From Planctomycetota bacterium (GTDB lineage Bacteria > Planctomycetota > Planctomycetia > Pirellulales > Lacipirellulaceae), in assembly GCA_029781135.1 (NCBI GenBank), contig JAKOXH010000017.1:62001-126000 (forward strand): a stretch of 64,000 bases of DNA. Reading direction: 5' to 3'. The position numbers were made by a program, and so were the translations under genes. Positions 26,540-35,572 of this stretch are shown here, in pieces (within the stretch, counting starts at the first letter, position 1; each line of letters opens with the position of its first letter). The notes under the pieces are model-generated. The model made no database searches. It saw only the letters and a program-made list of their open reading frames with translations, and was not told where the DNA came from.

Positions 26540-26783
26540 GGGCCGGTTGGCGGCGTAGCGGGTATAGACACCTCACCGGCCCACCGGGTACGCTTTTACG
26601 ACGGGATTTGGCCGGAATGGTGCCCCTGGGTTGCCGAGGCGAGCCGATCCCCGACTGCAATTCTGCTGATGGGCGGCCAACTGGCGGTGCCCATTGCGAC
26701 CTCGGGCAAATCCTACCCCCGCCTGAGCCGCGTTTGCCAAGCAACTTCCTGCTTCAACCGGTTCCCAGAACCAATCTCAAACC

Positions 26784-27563
26784 ATGACAACTGCTGCTCC
26801 CAACGCGCCCTCTCCGCAGGCTGCTGGCAAAACCGCCAGCGGTGCCGACCGCGCGGCCATGATCGAGGCGATCAATCTGTCGAAGTTCTACGGCGACTTC
26901 GCGGCCACGCGCGACGTGACGTTTACCGTAAGTCGTGGCGAGGTGGCGGCGTTCCTCGGTCCGAACGGCGCCGGCAAGAGCACGACGATGAAACTCATCA
27001 CGGGCTATTTGGCGCCGTCGGCGGGTGTGGCCCGCATCGCCGGGTACAACATGGCGACGGAGCGCTTGGAAGGCGCCAAGCACTTGGGGTACCTGCCCGA
27101 GAACGGGCCGCTGTATCCCGATATGTCGCCCCGCAGTTTGCTCAAGTTTTTTGGCCAGGCACGGGGATTATCGGCGGCGAAACTGGCCGAGCGGATCGAT
27201 GTGGTCGTGGACCTGTGCAAACTGGGCACGGTGATTGGCAAGCCGATTGGGAAGTTGTCGAAAGGTTTTCGGCAACGTGTCGGCATGGCCCAGGTGCTGC
27301 TGCACGAACCCGACGTGCTGATCATGGACGAGCCCACGGCCGGCCTTGACCCGAATCAAATTCGCGAAGTCCGCGACACGATTCGCCGCATCGGCCAAAC
27401 CAAAACGATCTTGCTCTCGACGCATATTTTGCAGGAAGTCGAGGCGATGTGTAACCGCGTGATTTTCATCAATGAAGGCCGGTTGGTGTTCGACGGCACG
27501 CCGGCCGAGTTCGCCGCCAACGAGCGGAACATCGATGAGCGGTTCTATCACCTAACGCGGTAG
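26784..27563 (+). CDS. ABC transporter ATP-binding protein (GldA-like)
   Basis: A 259-residue ATPase with Walker [10 protein letters not shown], signature [13 protein letters not shown] and Walker [16 protein letters not shown], followed by a [11 protein letters not shown] switch histidine. An extra N-terminal tail of about 25 residues is alanine-rich. It pairs with the GldF-GldG fusion and DUF4340 protein downstream, as in planctomycete gliding-type or export ABC clusters. It powers the membrane subunit from the cytosol; the substrate is not known. Confidence 0.93.
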   Translation: MTTAAPNAPSPQAAGKTASGADRAAMIEAINLSKFYGDFAATRDVTFTVSRGEVAAFLGPNGAGKSTTMKLITGYLAPSAGVARIAGYNMATERLEGAKHLGYLPENGPLYPDMSPRSLLKFFGQARGLSAAKLAERIDVVVDLCKLGTVIGKPIGKLSKGFRQRVGMAQVLLHEPDVLIMDEPTAGLDPNQIREVRDTIRRIGQTKTILLSTHILQEVEAMCNRVIFINEGRLVFDGTPAEFAANERNIDERFYHLTR

Positions 27564-27739
27564 GTCAGGCTTTAGCCTGACCGTTTGTTGCACGAAGTCG
27601 AAGACTGGATAAGTCGGAAAGTTATGGAAGGAATACTAATCTCCACTAATTGTCGCTGATCTTTATTAGCGTTTGATTAGCGAAGATTAGTGGTATAAAG
27701 AAATGTTTGTTGAGGTGTCAGCCTAAAGGCTGACCTACA
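27561..27739. repeat. GTCAGGCTTTAGCCTGAC element with a nested AT-rich inverted repeat
   Basis: Outer arms TAGGTCAGGCTTTAGCCTGA (27561-27580) and TCAGCCTAAAGGCTGACCTA (27718-27737) are complementary. Within, 27637-27694 holds CTAATC / GATTAG arms of an unrelated AT-rich repeat. The element separates the ATPase and permease genes. Confidence 0.8.
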
Positions 27740-27744
27740 GAGCT

Positions 27745-30636
27745 ATGAACTGGACCGTATTGAAAGCCATCTTTCGTCGCGATTTCGTGAGCTATTTCTC
27801 GAATCCGACGGGGTATGTATTCATTTGCGTATTCGTGATGCTCAGCGCGCTGGCCGCGTTTTGGCCGCCCGATTTCTTCAGCAACAACCTCGCGAACCTC
27901 GATCAGCTCAATAAGTGGCTGCCGTTCATTTTGTTGGTGTTCATTCCGGCCATCACGATGAGCATCTGGGCGGAAGAGCGGCGCCAGCATACCGATGAGC
28001 TGCTGCTCACCCTGCCGGCGAGCGATACCGACGTGGTGCTGGGCAAATTCCTGGCCGGCGTGGCAATTTACACGGTCGCTCTCTTGTTCTCGATGTTTTC
28101 GATTTATCTCGTGTTCAGCTATGGGCTGGGAAGGCCCGACGGCGGGTTGTTTATCGGCACGTACATTGGTTATTGGTTCGTCGGTTTGGCGATGCTCTCG
28201 ATCGGCATGGTGGCCTCGTTCTTGACGAGCAACCTCACGGTCGGTTTCATCCTGGGGATGGTCTTCAACGCGCCGCTCGCCATGTTCGGCGTGGCCGATT
28301 GGATCATCAAGAATCCGCAAATGGCCCAGGCCGTCAAGCGGTGGAGTGCCATCGAGCAATTCAGCGATTTTCAACGGGGCGTGATCAGCTTGGGCGGCAT
28401 CAGCTATTTCGTGATGATCGCGATCGTGATGCTGTACATCAGCATGGTGCTCATTGGCCGGCGGCATTGGGGCGGTCGCGAGGAAGACCAATCGATGTGG
28501 GCCCACTATCTGGCCCGAGCGCTCGGCTTGGTGGCGGTCGCGATTGGCATCAACTTGTTCATTTCGCATCACAATGCCCTGCGTGCCGATGTGACGAGCG
28601 AAAACTTGAATTCGCTCTCGCCGCGCACGATTCAGTTGGTGAAGGAACTGCGGGGCAACGACAAGGCGAAGACGGTGAAGATCGATGCCTATGTCAGTCC
28701 ACAGGTGCCGGCCGAGTACGCGGCGCACAAGCTGAATTTGCTCTCGACGCTCAGCGAATTGAGTTCGTTGAGTGGCGGCAAGATCGTCGTCGACGTGCAT
28801 GAGATCGAGAACTTCAGCGAAGAGGCGACCAACGCCCAAAAGGCGTACGGCATCGAGCCGCGCGAAGTCCGCACGATTGACCGCGGCGCGCGCAAGACCG
28901 ATGAAATTTTCTTGGGCGCGGCGTTCTCGTCCGGGCTCGATCGGGTCGTGCTGCCGTTCATCGATAAGGGTATTCCCATCGAGTATGAACTGGTGCGATC
29001 GATTTGCACGGTGTCGCAACAGCAGCGCAAGAAGCTGGGCGTGGTGAAGACTGCCGCCCAACTGTTTGGCGGCTTTTCGATGCAAGGGCCCAGCGAGGAA
29101 TCGCAACTCGTCGCAGAACTGAAGAAGCAGTACGACGTCGCGGAAGTCGATCCCACGAAGCCGATCACGGAGAAGTACGATGTGCTGTTGGCCGTGCAGC
29201 CATCGTCGCTCACGCCGGACGCGCTGAAGAACTTCGTGGCGGCGGTGAAGGGGGGGCAACCGACGGCAATCTTCGAGGATCCATTCCCCTGGCCGCAATT
29301 GTGGCAGGATGTGGTGGGCACGGCGCAACCGAATCGTCCGCCGGGCGGCATGATGGGCATGTTCGGTGGCGGCGGTCAACCCGCGCCGAAAGGCGATATC
29401 AACGAACTTTGGAAACTGCTCGGCGTTTCCATGTATGGCGACGAGGTCGTCTGGCAAGACTTCAATCCCGAGCCGAAGTTGGGCGACATCTACAAGGAGT
29501 GGATTTTCGTCGACGAAGGGCTTTCGGCCCACGGCACGCCGAACCCGTTCAATCCGGATGATGAGATTTCGTCTGGCATGCGGCAAGTGTTGTTCTTCTG
29601 GCCGGGGTCGATCCGACCGGCCGAGGGTTCGAAGTTGGGCTTCAAGCAGCTCGCCGTTACAGGGCGAAATAGTGGCACGATCAGTTACCAAGATGTCGAA
29701 ATGGGCCTGCGCTCCGGCAATGCAATGGGCGTAAGGCGGGCGATGACGCATGAGCCGTACGTGGTGGCCGCTCATATCAGCGGCGACTACGTACCCGACG
29801 CTGGTCTGTACTTATCCGGCAAGGATAAGAAAGACGGCAAAGACGCCAAGGACGCGAAGGGCGATGCAGCGGCGAAAGACGCCGGTAAAGATGCCAAAGC
29901 CGCCGATGCCAAGGCGGCCGATGCCAAAGCCAAACCCGGCGACAAAGCGAAAGCTGCCGAGGAGGATGCGCTCGCGGGCAAAGCGGCGGAAAAGACGAAG
30001 CTCAATGTGGTGCTGGTGGCCGATATCGATTGGATCGCGCCGATCATCTTTCGCTTGCGCGAGATGGGCCAAGATCCCGATTCGATCATCGACTTCAAGT
30101 TCCAGAACGTGGCCTTCGTGCTCAATATTCTGGATTCGCTGGCCAAGGACGATCGCTTCATTGAACTGCGGAAGCGCTCGCGGGCCCACAAAATCCTGGA
30201 GAAGATCGAGGAAGCGACCGAGGAGCAGCGGAAGACCTCGCTCGATGAGCAGAACAAATTCGCGAGCGATGCGCGCCAGCAAATCGATGCCGCGCAGGAT
30301 GAATTCCGCAAGAAGATGGCCGACCTGGAAAACCGCAAGGACCTCGACCCGCGCGTGAAGGAGCAGATGATGGAGCGCGAGCGAATTCGGCTCGAACGCG
30401 TGCGCGATGTGCGCATCGCGTCGTTGGAAAAAGATCGCAACAGCAAGGTAAAGCAAAGCGAGCGCGAGCTGGCGGCGACGATTCGCGGCGTGCAAGATCG
30501 GTACAAACTGCTGGCCGTGCTCTTGCCGCCCTTGCCGCCGATTCTGCTCGCGTTCTTCGTGTTCTTCAATCGCCGCAAGGCGGAACAAGAAGGCGTGGAT
30601 CAGCGCCGGCTGCGATACGGCAAGGCGAAGGAATAG
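27745..30636 (+). CDS. GldF-GldG fusion: ABC-2 permease plus GldG auxiliary domain
   Basis: A 963-residue protein. The first 250 residues form an ABC-2 permease with about six helices, including FVMLSALAAFWPP and FILLVFIPAITMSIW. Residues about 260-680 resemble GldG, the periplasmic auxiliary domain (VDVHEIENFSEEA then VLLAVQPSSLTPDAL). A short K/A/D-rich linker at about 690-750 is followed by a second GldG-like segment, a charged coiled coil at about 810-900, and a C-terminal helix at about 917-935. It would pair with the ATPase at 26784 and the DUF4340 protein. Fusion of the F and G parts is common in planctomycetes. Confidence 0.9.
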   Translation: MNWTVLKAIFRRDFVSYFSNPTGYVFICVFVMLSALAAFWPPDFFSNNLANLDQLNKWLPFILLVFIPAITMSIWAEERRQHTDELLLTLPASDTDVVLGKFLAGVAIYTVALLFSMFSIYLVFSYGLGRPDGGLFIGTYIGYWFVGLAMLSIGMVASFLTSNLTVGFILGMVFNAPLAMFGVADWIIKNPQMAQAVKRWSAIEQFSDFQRGVISLGGISYFVMIAIVMLYISMVLIGRRHWGGREEDQSMWAHYLARALGLVAVAIGINLFISHHNALRADVTSENLNSLSPRTIQLVKELRGNDKAKTVKIDAYVSPQVPAEYAAHKLNLLSTLSELSSLSGGKIVVDVHEIENFSEEATNAQKAYGIEPREVRTIDRGARKTDEIFLGAAFSSGLDRVVLPFIDKGIPIEYELVRSICTVSQQQRKKLGVVKTAAQLFGGFSMQGPSEESQLVAELKKQYDVAEVDPTKPITEKYDVLLAVQPSSLTPDALKNFVAAVKGGQPTAIFEDPFPWPQLWQDVVGTAQPNRPPGGMMGMFGGGGQPAPKGDINELWKLLGVSMYGDEVVWQDFNPEPKLGDIYKEWIFVDEGLSAHGTPNPFNPDDEISSGMRQVLFFWPGSIRPAEGSKLGFKQLAVTGRNSGTISYQDVEMGLRSGNAMGVRRAMTHEPYVVAAHISGDYVPDAGLYLSGKDKKDGKDAKDAKGDAAAKDAGKDAKAADAKAADAKAKPGDKAKAAEEDALAGKAAEKTKLNVVLVADIDWIAPIIFRLREMGQDPDSIIDFKFQNVAFVLNILDSLAKDDRFIELRKRSRAHKILEKIEEATEEQRKTSLDEQNKFASDARQQIDAAQDEFRKKMADLENRKDLDPRVKEQMMERERIRLERVRDVRIASLEKDRNSKVKQSERELAATIRGVQDRYKLLAVLLPPLPPILLAFFVFFNRRKAEQEGVDQRRLRYGKAKE

Positions 30637-30637
30637 C

Positions 30638-30733
30638 AGAGGGGGAGACAAGGAGAGGGGGAGAGGGGGAGATTCGTTGGCGACGATTTCCAGGTGAATC
30701 TCCTAGTCTCCTTGTCTCCCCCTCTCCCCCTCT
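30638..30733. repeat. GA-rich inverted-repeat hairpin between GldFG and DUF4340 genes
   Basis: The left arm 30639-30672 and right arm 30696-30733 are complementary, with AGAGGGGGAGACAAGGAGAG as the core. The hairpin loop is about 25 nt. It falls inside the presumed ABC operon. Confidence 0.85.
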
Positions 30734-30802
30734 TGCGTAATAGGTTGGGATTCAAAACGGTTAGATTCCAAACCAGCGCGATACGCTGGCGGAGTTTTTG
30801 AG

Positions 30803-32782
30803 ATGAGTGAAAACGCAAAGACGATTGGTTTCGTATTGGCCGGGCTGCTGGCGATTTCGATTGGCGTGATCTCGGCACCCTCGAGTTCCGAGGTCGACGA
30901 AGTGACGCTCGTCGGCACCGACTTGACCAAGAACTTCACGTCGCCGGAAACGGCCAAGCGCTTGAAAATCGTCCGCTTCGACGAGGACACGGCCACACTG
31001 CACGATTTCGAAGTGGCCGAGCAGAACGGCTTGTGGTCGATTCCCTCGAAGGATGGCTATCCGGCCGATGCCGCCAAGCAGATGGCCGAGGCGGCCACGT
31101 CGCTGATGGATCGCACGATTCTGGGCATCGCCAGCAAGAATGCCGGCGATCATGAGCAGTACGGAGTGATCGATCCGCAGTCGCCGAAGCTGGAACCGGG
31201 CCAAAAGGGCGTGGGCACGCGCGTGACGATGAGCGACGAGCAAGGCAAGCCGCTCGTCGACCTCATTCTCGGCAAGTCGGTGCGCAATGCCGATACGCAG
31301 CGCTATGTCCGCGAGGCTGGCCGCGATGTGGTGTACATCATTGCAATTGATCCTGCCAAACTCTCGACCAATTTCGAGGATTGGATTGAAAAGGATCTGC
31401 TGAAGCTCAACGCCTGGGATTTGCAGCAAGTCGAAGTGAAGGATTATTCGGCGGAAATGGGCCTGGTGATGGGGCCGAACGGTCGGCCGCAAATTGGCGT
31501 GGCATGGGATCCGCGAGCCGATATGACCTTCACGTATAACGACACGGATGCCAAGTGGAACCCCGCGACGCTGAAGAAGTTCGATCCGAAGCAGGGTCCG
31601 AACGGCGATTATACCGAATTCAAATTGGCTGACGATGAAGAGTTGAATACGGAGACGCTCAACGGCCTGAAAACCGCCCTCGATGACTTGAAGATCGTCG
31701 ATGTGAAGCGCAAGCCGCAAGGATTGAGCGAAAACCTCAAGGCGGGCGAGAGCTTCATGAACAATCGCGAAGCGCTCCAGGATCTCATCTCGAAGGGGTT
31801 TGCCGCCACGGCGCCGCAACCGGGCGCGCCGCAAGAGTTGATTTCCAGCAACGGCGAAGTCATCGCTACGATGAAGAATGGGGCCGAATATGTGTTGCGG
31901 TTCGGCAACCTCACGAATACGGCCGGGCAAGATAAGGAAGGCAAAGAAGCCAAGGATGCGAAGGACGGCAAGGCCGAGGCCAAGGCTTCCACTCCGGGCG
32001 GTAAGGATAAGGACCAGAAGAACGACGTCCACCGCTACATGTTTGTGATGGCGCGCTTCAATGAAAAAGCCGTGAAGCAACCCGAGCTTGTGAAGCTTCC
32101 CGATCTTCCCGCTGGCGCCGCCGATTCCACCAAGGATGCCGCGACTGGTGAGGCCAAGAAGGATGCCAATGCAGCACCGAAGGAAGGCGAAGCAAAGGGC
32201 AAGCCGGAAGAGAAGAAGGGTGACGCCGCCAAACCGAACGGTGAAGTGGAGAAGAAGCCCGGCGAGTCCGCTTCAGCGGATGCGGCGAAGAAGGACAATC
32301 CAGACGTGAAGAAAGCAGAAGCTCCTCCGAAGAAAGAGGAAGAGGCTAAGAAGGACGATCCGGCTAAGAAACAGGACGAAGCCAAGAAAGAAGGCGACGC
32401 CAAGAAGCAGGAGGAAGCGAAGAAAGAGGGCGATCCGAAGAAGGAAGGCGAACCCAACAAGGATTTGGACAAAGTCATCGCCGAACGCAAGAAGATCGAG
32501 CAAGAAAATCAGCGGAAGCTCGACGAATACCAGGCTTCCATCAAGAAAGGCCAACAAACGGTCAAGGATTTGAACGTTCGCTTCGGCGATTGGTACTTCG
32601 TGGTCGACGACAACGTGTTCCAAAAGGTCCGCGTCTCCAAGGACAAGGTCATCAAGAAGAAGGAAAAGAAGGCTGACGGCGCCGCAGCCGCTCCTGGTGC
32701 CGCCGCCCCGCCGGCGGGCATCCCCGGTTTGCCGCCGATTCCTGGTGCGACGCCAGCAGAGGCAAACAAGGCGAACAAGTAA
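30803..32782 (+). CDS. DUF4340-domain protein of the GldA/GldFG cluster
   Basis: A 659-residue exported protein. An N-terminal membrane anchor (GFVLAGLLAISIGVI) precedes a DUF4340 domain at about residues 60-230 (LWSIPSKDGYPADAAKQMAE and GRDVVYIIAIDPAKLS) and a second similar part to about 375. From about 375 to 570 runs a K/E/A/D-rich linker. A C-terminal ordered piece (DLNVRFGDWYFVVDDNVF) follows. DUF4340 proteins are periplasmic companions of GldG-type ABC transporters. The linker contains the GTCCGCT palindrome in frame near residue 488. Confidence 0.9.
   Translation: MSENAKTIGFVLAGLLAISIGVISAPSSSEVDEVTLVGTDLTKNFTSPETAKRLKIVRFDEDTATLHDFEVAEQNGLWSIPSKDGYPADAAKQMAEAATSLMDRTILGIASKNAGDHEQYGVIDPQSPKLEPGQKGVGTRVTMSDEQGKPLVDLILGKSVRNADTQRYVREAGRDVVYIIAIDPAKLSTNFEDWIEKDLLKLNAWDLQQVEVKDYSAEMGLVMGPNGRPQIGVAWDPRADMTFTYNDTDAKWNPATLKKFDPKQGPNGDYTEFKLADDEELNTETLNGLKTALDDLKIVDVKRKPQGLSENLKAGESFMNNREALQDLISKGFAATAPQPGAPQELISSNGEVIATMKNGAEYVLRFGNLTNTAGQDKEGKEAKDAKDGKAEAKASTPGGKDKDQKNDVHRYMFVMARFNEKAVKQPELVKLPDLPAGAADSTKDAATGEAKKDANAAPKEGEAKGKPEEKKGDAAKPNGEVEKKPGESASADAAKKDNPDVKKAEAPPKKEEEAKKDDPAKKQDEAKKEGDAKKQEEAKKEGDPKKEGEPNKDLDKVIAERKKIEQENQRKLDEYQASIKKGQQTVKDLNVRFGDWYFVVDDNVFQKVRVSKDKVIKKKEKKADGAAAAPGAAAPPAGIPGLPPIPGATPAEANKANK
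32266..32281 (+). repeat. GTCCGCTTCAGCGGA palindrome in coding sequence, copy C
   Basis: It matches copy A (23292-23307) with the same upstream GAGAAGAAGCCCGGCGA and is translated as ESASADA. The two genes are otherwise unrelated and 9 kb apart. Confidence 0.85.
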
Positions 32783-32828
32783 CGTGCCCACCAATCCAGG
32801 TTCAATCAGTTTTTCATTTCAGCCAAGC

Positions 32829-32970
32829 TGTGTGGGAGCCAAGCTGTGTGGGAGGCGTCTCTGACGCCGATTTCGCGCGAACTTCGCGATCGGTTGGAAG
32901 TGCGACGGTCCATCGGGGTCGGAGACCCCTCCCACATTCGGGCGCGTAGCCACGCTCGTCAGAGCGTGGA
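32829..32970. repeat. TGTGGGAGGCGTCTC...GAGACCCCTCCCACA element plus a GCCACGCTC hairpin
   Basis: Arms TGTGGGAGGCGTCTCTGACG and GTCGGAGACCCCTCCCACA pair over 32847-32936. A second hairpin, CCACGCTC-GTCA-GAGCGTGG, lies at 32950-32969. A related element is at 33535-33609. No gene is seen in the 32783-33056 gap. Confidence 0.75.
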
Positions 32971-33056
32971 GCGTTGGATGGACAGCGTCGCCAGGGGCAT
33001 TTCCACCGTCTGGCGACGGTGGCGACGGTGCTGGCGGCAGTTGATGGTCAATCGGC

Positions 33057-33488
33057 CTACGGTGGGAGCGCAAATTCGAGTTGCCCGGCGCGGCGGCGAA
33101 TCCAGTTGAGCGATCGCCACACGGGGCGACGTGTTGCCAGCCAACGCTCGAGCCGCCGCTTCCCCGGAAACTCAGCCACGATCAAACCTGCGGTGATCGT
33201 CAGCAACCCCTGGCCGGGCGTGATCAACATAACGACGCCGGCCAGCAGCAGCACAACGCCCAGCAGTGTCTTGACGATGAGCAACGTCAGCCGCAACAGG
33301 GGGAAATCGGCGAAGGTCTCCAGTGGCGGATGAACTGAAGCGCGAAAATAGTCCGTCGGCAACTTTGTAATGAGCCATACCACGATGGCCGGCGTCGTCA
33401 GCAGCGCCGCCAACGACGCAATCGACAGCCACCACACGATAGCACCGTGTGCCGCGAGCCAAGCTGTCAGAGAATGCCACCAGGTCAT
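33057..33488 (-). CDS. Small membrane protein, PGPGW-like
   Basis: From the ATG at 33488 this is 143 residues with three membrane segments, at about residues 16-43, 70-89 and 90-105. The turn ITPGQGLLTITAGLIVAEFP is like that of the PGPGW transmembrane family. The basic tail FPGKRRLERWLATRR stays in the cytosol. The longer frame to 33569 reads a repeat and is rejected. The function is unknown; it is monocistronic. Confidence 0.7.
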   Translation of the reverse strand: MTWWHSLTAWLAAHGAIVWWLSIASLAALLTTPAIVVWLITKLPTDYFRASVHPPLETFADFPLLRLTLLIVKTLLGVVLLLAGVVMLITPGQGLLTITAGLIVAEFPGKRRLERWLATRRPVWRSLNWIRRRAGQLEFALPP

Positions 33489-33534
33489 AAACAGGGGCAG
33501 TGCAAATCTATTGAGGCCTGCCCAGTTAATGGGT

Positions 33535-33609
33535 TGTGGGAGGCCTCTCTGAGGCCGATTTCGTGTCACATTCGACAGCGTTCTCGGCGTCGGGAGACGC
33601 CTCCCACAG
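33535..33609. repeat. TTGTGGGAGGCCTCTCTGAG...GAGACGCCTCCCACA element
   Basis: Complementary outer arms are the same family as 32829-32936. It sits in the gap before the membrane protein and the DUF971 gene. Confidence 0.8.
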
Positions 33610-33641
33610 GTTCATTCAAAGCGCACCCTTCAATAGTAAAT

Positions 33642-33965
33642 TTACGCGCGAACCGGTTCACCCAGATCGCGAAGTGATTCGAGCGTGTAGATGCCCGTGT
33701 TGTGGCCATCGCTGAAGTCGATCGAGTACGCGTAATTGCCGACCGGCTTCATGGCCGTAATCCTCAGCGGCTGGATTTCGGCTTCAGTAATAATGGGCAA
33801 TTGCAACGGCGACGCCGGTGGGGCATTCCGTTTTTCGCGGCAAGTGGCACACGGACATTTGTCCCGAAGCTCACGTAGCGGGTACTCGCGCACCAGGCCG
33901 TCACTCCACGTAATGCGGAGACGGTCCGGGGCGGCGAGTTCGAGTTTCGTGGGTTGAGCGGTCAT
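33642..33965 (-). CDS. DUF971 protein
   Basis: A 107-residue protein from the ATG at 33965. It carries the family pattern LRITWSDGLVREYPLRELRD, then KCPCATCREK and NYAYSIDFSDGHNTGIYTLESLRDLGE. This is the fold of the N-terminal domain of gamma-butyrobetaine hydroxylase, and small stand-alone versions are suspected of iron-sulfur cluster work. Two cysteine pairs would suit metal binding. It lies downstream of the AMP-ligase gene on the same strand, with the GA-rich hairpin between. Confidence 0.85.
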   Translation of the reverse strand: MTAQPTKLELAAPDRLRITWSDGLVREYPLRELRDKCPCATCREKRNAPPASPLQLPIITEAEIQPLRITAMKPVGNYAYSIDFSDGHNTGIYTLESLRDLGEPVRA

Positions 33966-33976
33966 GGTGTCATTGC

Positions 33977-34065
33977 CAGACAAGGAGACAAGGAGAGGGG
34001 GAGACAAGGAGATCCGTCAACCACCATCTTCTCCTTGTCTCCTTGTCTCCTTGTCTCCCTGTCTT
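33977..34065. repeat. GA-rich inverted-repeat hairpin containing the AMP-ligase stop codon
   Basis: The left arm 33977-34012 (GACAAGGAGACAAGGAGAGG) and right arm 34027-34065 (CTTCTCCTTGTCTCCTTGTC) are complementary. The right arm is translated as the C-terminal RQGDKETRRQ residues of the AMP-ligase, and its stop codon is in the loop at 34017-34019. Confidence 0.85.
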
Positions 34066-35381
34066 TCCAAACGTTCGTCCACGAACCGTCGGCCCTTGCC
34101 TTCGAAGCGTGGCAGCGACATCGGGGCCACGCAGCGAACTTCGACCTTGAGGCCCAGCCGCAGGTTCAACTCTTCGGCGATTCGCGCCGGTTGCCGCAGT
34201 CGGTCTTCGACTTCGATCACCAGTTCGTCGAGCGCGCCCTGTTTGCGCGCCGTCATCCGATATTCTACCACCTCGGGAAAGCTGTGCAGAATCTGCTCGA
34301 TTGCCGTGGGATACACATTCATGCCGCGGATGATCATCATGTCGTCGGCCCGGCCGAGGATGCCGCCCTCTAGTAATACGAATTGGCACGCGCCGGCATG
34401 AAAACCATCTCCCATTGGGAGAGGGGGAACGACACCGTTTGGCCAAACAGGCCGCACCAAATCGCCCGTGCGGTAGCGAATGACGGGCGCCCCAACTCGA
34501 CCGAGCGTTGTGAGCACCAAGTGCGCAAGCTCGCCAGGTTGTGCCGGCTGACCAGTTGCGACCGAGATGAATTCGGGCAGGAGATGGGCTTCGTTGATGT
34601 GCAGACCGCGGCCTGCCGTATCGGCAAATCCCCACGGACCGACCTCCGTAGCGCCGCCATGGTCAATGAGCCGTGCTCCCCAAGCAGCCTCGATGCGCTC
34701 ACGCATCGCCGGCACGCTGCCGCCCGGCTCACCGGCCACAATGATTTTTTCGACACTCATGGCGGCTAGGTTAATCTTATGTTCGGCCGCGACCTCCGCC
34801 AACCGCAGCGCGTAGGTGGGCGTACACAGCAGCGTGGTCACACGCAGCGTGCGAATGAGTTCGAGGCGAGCCAGGCTACTCATACTGCCACCCGGCACGA
34901 CGAGCACGCCGCGGGCAACAAGCGCATCGAACGCGCTCCAAAAGCCAATGAACGGACCAAACGAAAAGGCCAGCAGCGCACGATCCGACGGTGTGACGTC
35001 GGCTGAGTCGAGCACATATTGCCACGCCTCGACCCACCACTGCCAGTCGTCGGCCGTGTCGACGATCACGAGCGGTCGGCCGCGCGTGCCCGACGTTTGA
35101 TGACAGCGGACATAGCGGTCCAAAGCAAACGTCCGGTTGGCGGCAAACGGTTCGTCGCCGGCCGTGGCTTGAAGTTCCTCTTTTGTGGTAAACGGCAGTG
35201 CGGCGAACTGGGCGAGGCTTTCAATGTGGGTCGATGTGCCACCTAGTTTCCGAGCGTAGAACTCATTGTGCGGCAGAATCGCCGCGAGCATTTTATTGAG
35301 CCGTGCCAATTGATAGGCCGTGAGTTCAGCGCGGTCGAATTGCATTGTGCGACGGCGGGTTTCCAAGGCTGTTATGGTCAT
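34017..35381 (-). CDS. Phenylacetate-CoA ligase-like AMP-forming enzyme
   Basis: From the ATG at 35381 this is 454 residues. ANL-superfamily motifs are clear: CHQTSGTRGRPLVIVD binds ATP phosphate, RYRTGDLV is the hinge region, and ILGRADDMMIIRGMNVYP is the C-terminal domain. It probably adenylates an aryl or short-chain acid and loads it on CoA; the substrate is unknown. Between RYRTGDLV and the GRADD motif, residues about 317-328 come from a CTCCCATTGGGAG repeat read in frame. The last 15 residues come from a GA-rich repeat. The automatic start at 35480 reads another repeat. Confidence 0.88.
   Translation of the reverse strand: MTITALETRRRTMQFDRAELTAYQLARLNKMLAAILPHNEFYARKLGGTSTHIESLAQFAALPFTTKEELQATAGDEPFAANRTFALDRYVRCHQTSGTRGRPLVIVDTADDWQWWVEAWQYVLDSADVTPSDRALLAFSFGPFIGFWSAFDALVARGVLVVPGGSMSSLARLELIRTLRVTTLLCTPTYALRLAEVAAEHKINLAAMSVEKIIVAGEPGGSVPAMRERIEAAWGARLIDHGGATEVGPWGFADTAGRGLHINEAHLLPEFISVATGQPAQPGELAHLVLTTLGRVGAPVIRYRTGDLVRPVWPNGVVPPLPMGDGFHAGACQFVLLEGGILGRADDMMIIRGMNVYPTAIEQILHSFPEVVEYRMTARKQGALDELVIEVEDRLRQPARIAEELNLRLGLKVEVRCVAPMSLPRFEGKGRRFVDERLERQGDKETRRQGEDGG
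34405..34428. repeat. CTCCCATTGGGAG hairpin read in frame in the AMP-ligase
   Basis: On the minus strand it gives CCTCTCCCAATGGGAGATGG, like the PLPLGEGRGEG repeat at 8609-8630. It is translated as PPLPMGDG. Confidence 0.65.
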
Positions 35382-35392
35382 GTTGATTGGCA

Positions 35393-35473
35393 AGAGTGGG
35401 AGAGGGGGAGAAGGGGAGATTCGCTGACAAAGCATACCAATCGGTTCTCCCCCTCTCCCATTCTCCCCCTCTG
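35393..35473. repeat. GA-rich inverted-repeat hairpin upstream of the AMP-ligase
   Basis: The left arm is 35393-35420. The right arm 35446-35471 is identical over 26 bases to the right arm of the four-helix-bundle element (4305-4330). The loop of about 25 nt holds no gene. Confidence 0.85.
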
Positions 35474-35572
35474 CATTCATTTCGCCAACCGCTCAAGGCA
35501 GAATCGGGTCACAGCGATTCGCACTTCCTAATAGCGAATCATCAGCGGCCATTAGCGGTAAGACAATCTCTC

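Noticed and set aside
27718-29775. Open frame of 685 codons antisense to the GldF-GldG gene
   Set aside because: It is a shadow of a GC-rich coding gene with clear membrane and GldG features; the antisense product is rich in H, R and Q and has no family.
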